Assembly (NCBI RefSeq): GCF_902705885.1
Contig: NZ_CACSIP010000045.1
Coordinates: 191,183 to 255,182 of the forward strand
Source: Mycolicibacterium austroafricanum
GTDB lineage: Bacteria > Actinomycetota > Actinomycetes > Mycobacteriales > Mycobacteriaceae
DNA length: 64,000 bases
Reading direction: 5' to 3'
Shown: positions 61,175 to 64,000 of the stretch, piece after piece
How positions within the stretch are numbered: the first letter of the stretch is position 1
How the letters are laid out: the number at the start of each line of letters is the position of its first letter
The notes under the pieces: model-generated
What the model was told of the DNA's origin: nothing
Databases searched by the model: none
Seen by the model: the letters and a program-made list of their open reading frames with translations, nothing else
Made by a program: the position numbers and the translations under genes

Positions 61175-61333
61175 TTAGTCGTGATGCGGTGGCACATTGT
61201 CCCGCAGCCAGCGGTCGTGCTCGGCCTCGTCGTCCGGCGACAAATTATCGCGTTCGTCAAAAGGTATCTCCGGCAAGGCATCCCCGAAAATCTTGTTAAC
61301 TGCGTCCGCGGAGCGCCGTGAACGGTGAGTCAC
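61175..61333 (-). CDS. Small acidic protein ending in NVPPHHD
   Basis: Short gene of 52 codons. The product starts MTHRSRRSADAVNKIFGD and ends DRWLRDNVPPHHD. It has a basic N-terminus, an acidic middle (PFDERDNLSPDDEAEHD) and no membrane segment. Other short mycobacterial proteins with a WLRxxxPPHH end come to mind, so I think it is real, but I cannot name a family. The GTG start is six bases after TAGGTT (61340-61345 on the plus strand as AACCTA), which would give a leaderless mRNA. A perfect CRP-type palindrome lies directly upstream. The stop is TAA. Confidence 0.65.
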   Translation of the reverse strand: MTHRSRRSADAVNKIFGDALPEIPFDERDNLSPDDEAEHDRWLRDNVPPHHD

Positions 61334-61344
61334 AGCCGAAACCT

Positions 61345-61364
61345 AGTGTGAGAAAGCTCACACT
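61345..61364. promoter_or_regulatory. Perfect CRP-type palindrome
   Basis: TGTGAGAAAGCTCACA (61347-61362) matches the CRP consensus TGTGA-N6-TCACA without a mismatch, and the dyad extends to AGTGTGAG/CTCACACT. It is centred about 21 bp before the probable start of the small gene at 61333, overlapping its promoter, and about 570 bp upstream of porin B. Binding by the mycobacterial cAMP receptor protein is inferred. Confidence 0.7.
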
Positions 61365-61491
61365 GAACGGTGGGCGAGCGTTCACCTGCGCTTAACACAG
61401 GCGGCCGGTGTCGCGGGCCGGTGCGTGCAACAACCAGCGGCCGCGCACCGGATCGGCGCCGCGACGAGGAAAATCCTGCAAGAGCAACTCG

Positions 61492-61989
61492 TTAGATCTC
61501 CAAGCTGGATAGCTGCGCGATGATCTGTGTCGCCAGCGGCCCCAGCGTGGCCATCCCGTCCCGCACCGCAGCGCGGGATCCGGCCAGATTCACGACGAGG
61601 GTGCTGCCGGAGATGCCGGCCAGCCCACGTGACAACCCCGCATCGGCGATGCCCGCCGACAGTCCCGACGCCCGCAGCGCCTCAGCGATGCCCAGCAACT
61701 CCCGGTCGAGCAACTCGAGGGTGGACTCCGGTGTGACGTCGCGCGGTGTCACCCCGGTTCCTCCGACCGAGACCACGAGATCGACGCCTCCGATGACCGC
61801 GGTGTTCAGCGCGTTGCGGATCTCGACCTCGTCAGAGGACACCACCACCACACCGTCGACGACGAATCCCGCTTCGCCGAGCAGTTCGGTCACCAACGGG
61901 CCGCTGTGATCCTGTTCGTCGCCGTGGGCGGTGCGGTCGTCGACGACGACAACGAGCGCGCGGCCGACCAACGCATGAGGCTGTTCCAT
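61492..61989 (-). CDS. moaB2: MoaB2-like molybdenum-cofactor-fold protein
   Basis: MogA/MoaB-fold protein (165 residues from the chosen start), in the place of Rv0984. It shows the family motifs DHSGPLVTELL, VVSVGGTGVTPRDVTPE and GISGSTLVVNLAGSR. In M. tuberculosis this protein is linked to the MprAB/SigE stress network as I recall. ATG 61989 (MEQPHALVG) matches the known N-terminus best; ATG 62019 is the alternative. It follows pepD by 77 bp on the same strand. Confidence 0.9.
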   Translation of the reverse strand: MEQPHALVGRALVVVVDDRTAHGDEQDHSGPLVTELLGEAGFVVDGVVVVSSDEVEIRNALNTAVIGGVDLVVSVGGTGVTPRDVTPESTLELLDRELLGIAEALRASGLSAGIADAGLSRGLAGISGSTLVVNLAGSRAAVRDGMATLGPLATQIIAQLSSLEI

Positions 61990-62066
61990 GAGCTCAACCG
62001 TATATCTCGGCACGGACATCGCTGCAGCGACACTGAGGTCCGGACGCGAGCGACCGTCGACGACCC

Positions 62067-63413
62067 TCACTGGTCGGCCTTGCCGAGGGTGACGTCGACC
62101 GTCTGCGTCTGACCGGCCGGATCCACGAACGTCAGCGTGACCTTGTCACCGGGAGCCTTGGAACGCACGGCTGCCACCAGCGCGTCAGCGCTACCGATCA
62201 CCCGGTCGTTGAGCTTGGTGATCAGCACGCCGGACGGCAGGCCTGCTGCCGCGGCGGCGCCCCCCGAGGTGACCTCGACGATCTTCGCGCCCTCGGCGGT
62301 GGCATCGTTGCCGACCTGGACGCCCAGTGACGCCCGGGACGCGCTTCCAGTCTGGATCAGCTCGTCGGCGATCCGCTTGGCCTGGTCCACCGGGATCGCG
62401 AAGCCCAGTCCGATGGACCCGCCCCGCGGACCGCCGGCGTCGGCACCCATCGTGGCGATCGCCGAGTTGATGCCGACGAGTTCACCGCTCATGTTCACCA
62501 GGGCGCCTCCCGAGTTGCCCGGGTTGATCGCCGCATCGGTCTGGATGGCGTCGAGAACGGTGTTCTGGTTCTGCGCGTCACCACCGGCGGCCACCGGACG
62601 GTTCAGCGCGCTGATGATGCCTGTGGTGACGGTGCCGTCCAGTCCCAGCGGGGATCCGATGGCCACGACGTCCTGACCGACGCGCAGGTCCGCCGACGAA
62701 CCGACCTCGATGGGCGTCAGGCCGGAAACCTTCTCGGCCCGCACCACGGCGATGTCGCTGCCGGGGTCGGTACCGATCACGCTGAACGTGGTCGTGCGGC
62801 CGTTGGAGAACACCACCTTGGTCTCCGCGCCGGCCGAGGAATTCTCGGCCCCGGCGACCACATGGTTGTTGGTGAGGATCAGCCCGTCGCTCGACAAGAT
62901 CACCCCGGAGCCCTCCTCGGACTGCCGGCCGACGTTCACTTCGAGCTTCACCACACTGGGAACAACCTTGGCGGCCACCTGCTCGACCGTCCCGTCCGGG
63001 ACGCTGGCGGCCGGCATGCTGGGCGCAGCACCGGACGCGCTTGTGCCCGCGGAGTTGTGATCAGGGTGGGCCAGCACCGCGACACCGCCCCCGATGCCCG
63101 CGGATACGATCGCGAGGGCGGCCGCGCCTGCTGTCAAAGCCGCTGCGCGGGAACGCTTTCGGGGTTGAGAATGGGGCGCCGTCGGCATCGCGGGCCGCTG
63201 ACGCTGGCCCGGGCCGCCCGGCATCGGGGCCCCGCGGTACGGGTCGTAATGCGTCCGAAACGCCTGTCGCTGTTGCTCAGTCGCATAACGCCAGTCATAG
63301 TGCTGCTCTCCATAGGAGGGCGGCGCGCCGACGGAGCCGGGGGGCACCTGCCCGTGAACACCGGGTTGACGAACCGGCGGCGGGGTCGGCGAGTACCTCG
63401 GATGGTTTGTCAT
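62067..63413 (-). CDS. pepD: HtrA-like serine protease PepD
   Basis: S1C-family protease of 448 residues (Rv0983). A Pro-rich cytoplasmic N-terminus (1-88) leads to a transmembrane helix (about 89-115). The trypsin-like domain has the triad H184 (TNNHVV), D220 (GSDIAVV) and S301 (NPGNSGGAL), and a C-terminal PDZ domain lies at about 350-440. It acts outside the membrane in protein quality control. It lies between mprB and moaB2; MprAB regulates it in M. tuberculosis. The ATG is at 63413. Confidence 0.95.
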   Translation of the reverse strand: MTNHPRYSPTPPPVRQPGVHGQVPPGSVGAPPSYGEQHYDWRYATEQQRQAFRTHYDPYRGAPMPGGPGQRQRPAMPTAPHSQPRKRSRAAALTAGAAALAIVSAGIGGGVAVLAHPDHNSAGTSASGAAPSMPAASVPDGTVEQVAAKVVPSVVKLEVNVGRQSEEGSGVILSSDGLILTNNHVVAGAENSSAGAETKVVFSNGRTTTFSVIGTDPGSDIAVVRAEKVSGLTPIEVGSSADLRVGQDVVAIGSPLGLDGTVTTGIISALNRPVAAGGDAQNQNTVLDAIQTDAAINPGNSGGALVNMSGELVGINSAIATMGADAGGPRGGSIGLGFAIPVDQAKRIADELIQTGSASRASLGVQVGNDATAEGAKIVEVTSGGAAAAAGLPSGVLITKLNDRVIGSADALVAAVRSKAPGDKVTLTFVDPAGQTQTVDVTLGKADQ

Positions 63414-63596
63414 GTCGCTGCGATGCTCTTCCTGAAGTAGTTGCTTCTCGACTGGGACAACGAACGATGCCCCCTAAGGGTGCCCAAACGTGCTGAGAAT
63501 CCCCTTAGAGATCAATTGCCACAGCGATAACGATTCGGTCTACCCCGTCGAGCTCCTGCCCAACATCTCCCCGCGTGATGGTGCTCACCGGGGTGA

Positions 63597-64000
63597 TCAG
63601 TTCCCGCGTGTCGAAGCCGAGGCCTGCTGGTCCTCCTGCACGACAGACGGTCTGCCGGGCAGCACCACGTGCATCGAGGTACCCGGCGGCTGCCTGCCCG
63701 GGGCAGTCTCCCGGACGAGCAAGGTGCCGCCGTGTTTGAGCACCACCTGTTTGACGATCGCCAAGCCGAGACCGGACCCCGGCATCGCCCGGGCCGCGGT
63801 CGACCTGAAGAACCGCTCGAAGACGAGACTGCGTTCCTGCGGGGGGATTCCGGGGCCGTGATCGGAGACCACCAGCTCTGCGTGCTGGGGATCGACCTGG
63901 GCGAGCCTGACGGACACCCGGCCATCGGGCGGACTCCACTTGGCGGCGTTGTCCAACAGGTTGAGCACCGCACGTGCCAGGCCGGCCCCATCGCCGTACA
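63597..64000 (-). CDS. mprB: MprB sensor histidine kinase, 3' part
   Basis: Only the C-terminal ATP-binding domain is in the window (about 134 codons). It shows the N box NLLDNAAKWSP, G1 DHGPGIP, the F box VFERFFR and G2 GSGLGLAIVKQVVLKHGGTL. The position directly upstream of pepD identifies it as MprB, the envelope-stress kinase that partners MprA. The 5' end lies beyond base 64000. The 183-bp gap to pepD holds the pepD promoter. Confidence 0.92.
   Translation of the reverse strand, partial: YGDGAGLARAVLNLLDNAAKWSPPDGRVSVRLAQVDPQHAELVVSDHGPGIPPQERSLVFERFFRSTAARAMPGSGLGLAIVKQVVLKHGGTLLVRETAPGRQPPGTSMHVVLPGRPSVVQEDQQASASTRGN

Noticed and set aside
63480-63530. Possible MprA box upstream of pepD (CTCTAAG and CTCAGCA on the minus strand)
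   Set aside because: Only one half fits the CTCAG-type repeat and the spacing is off by about one base; regulation by MprA is known for the family but not shown by this site.

Overview
The window is high-GC actinobacterial DNA whose gene order follows the mycobacterial chromosome from eno (Rv1023 in M. tuberculosis numbering, from memory) to mprB (Rv0982), read in reverse. LpqU, MazG, Mfd, GlmU, PrsA, LpqT, RplY, Pth, a Pks16-type ligase, IspE, KsgA, RpfB, TatD, MetG, PabB, RsmI, Pmt, ArcA, an AlkB-like protein, a cAMP-regulated acetyltransferase, GlpR-RimJ-Glp, GalU, 5-FTHF cyclo-ligase, FmdB, a SAF protein, MscL, MoaB2, PepD and MprB appear in the expected order. MspA-class porins and several extra operons point to a rapidly growing Mycolicibacterium rather than a tubercle bacillus.

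Region 1 to 13.4 kb holds enolase (cut by the window edge), the LpqU transglycosylase, an iron-uptake island (efeB-efeM divergent from fbpABC, with IdeR-like boxes between), then mazG, mfd, a TetR regulator and tRNA-Gln. Region 13.5 to 19.5 kb holds cell-wall precursor and nucleotide genes (glmU, prs), an ArsC-like protein, lipoprotein lpqT, an SDR, ribosomal L25 and peptidyl-tRNA hydrolase. Region 19.5 to 28.6 kb holds a two-cluster ferredoxin-like protein, a DrrAB-type exporter, a fatty-acyl-AMP ligase and the rpfB-ksgA-ispE operon with tatD upstream. Region 28.6 to 40 kb holds metG, an FAD oxidoreductase coupled to an ECF41-type sigma factor, pabB, rsmI, pmt, a DUF559-like protein, arcA, soxR and alkB.

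Region 39.5 to 51.7 kb is more accessory: secreted lipoproteins, a PE-PPE-domain hydrolase with a Glu-Pro repeat tail, a shikimate-dehydrogenase-like enzyme coupled to the cAMP acetyltransferase, an Lsr2 paralogue with a repeated operator, a large arylsulfatase, a cupin-SDR-PolD cluster and an iron-sulfur-type uracil-DNA glycosylase, followed by tRNA-Ala. Region 51.7 to 64 kb holds the glpR-rimJ-glp division module, galU, a folate enzyme, fmdB, a SAF protein, mscL, two identical MspC-type porins in tandem, a short unlisted gene under a perfect CRP-like site, moaB2, pepD and the 3' end of mprB.

The points most worth checking are the perfect 771-bp porin duplication, the 52-codon gene under a perfect CRP-type palindrome, a pair of long palindromes with equal 19-nt loops lying 33.6 kb apart, short tandem repeats at the 5' ends of metG, pmt and alkB, an ECF41-type promoter match in front of the oxidoreductase-sigma pair, and the EfeMB/FbpABC iron island. 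I found no CRISPR array, transposase or prophage. All family and orthology statements are from memory of the sequences; no search was run.
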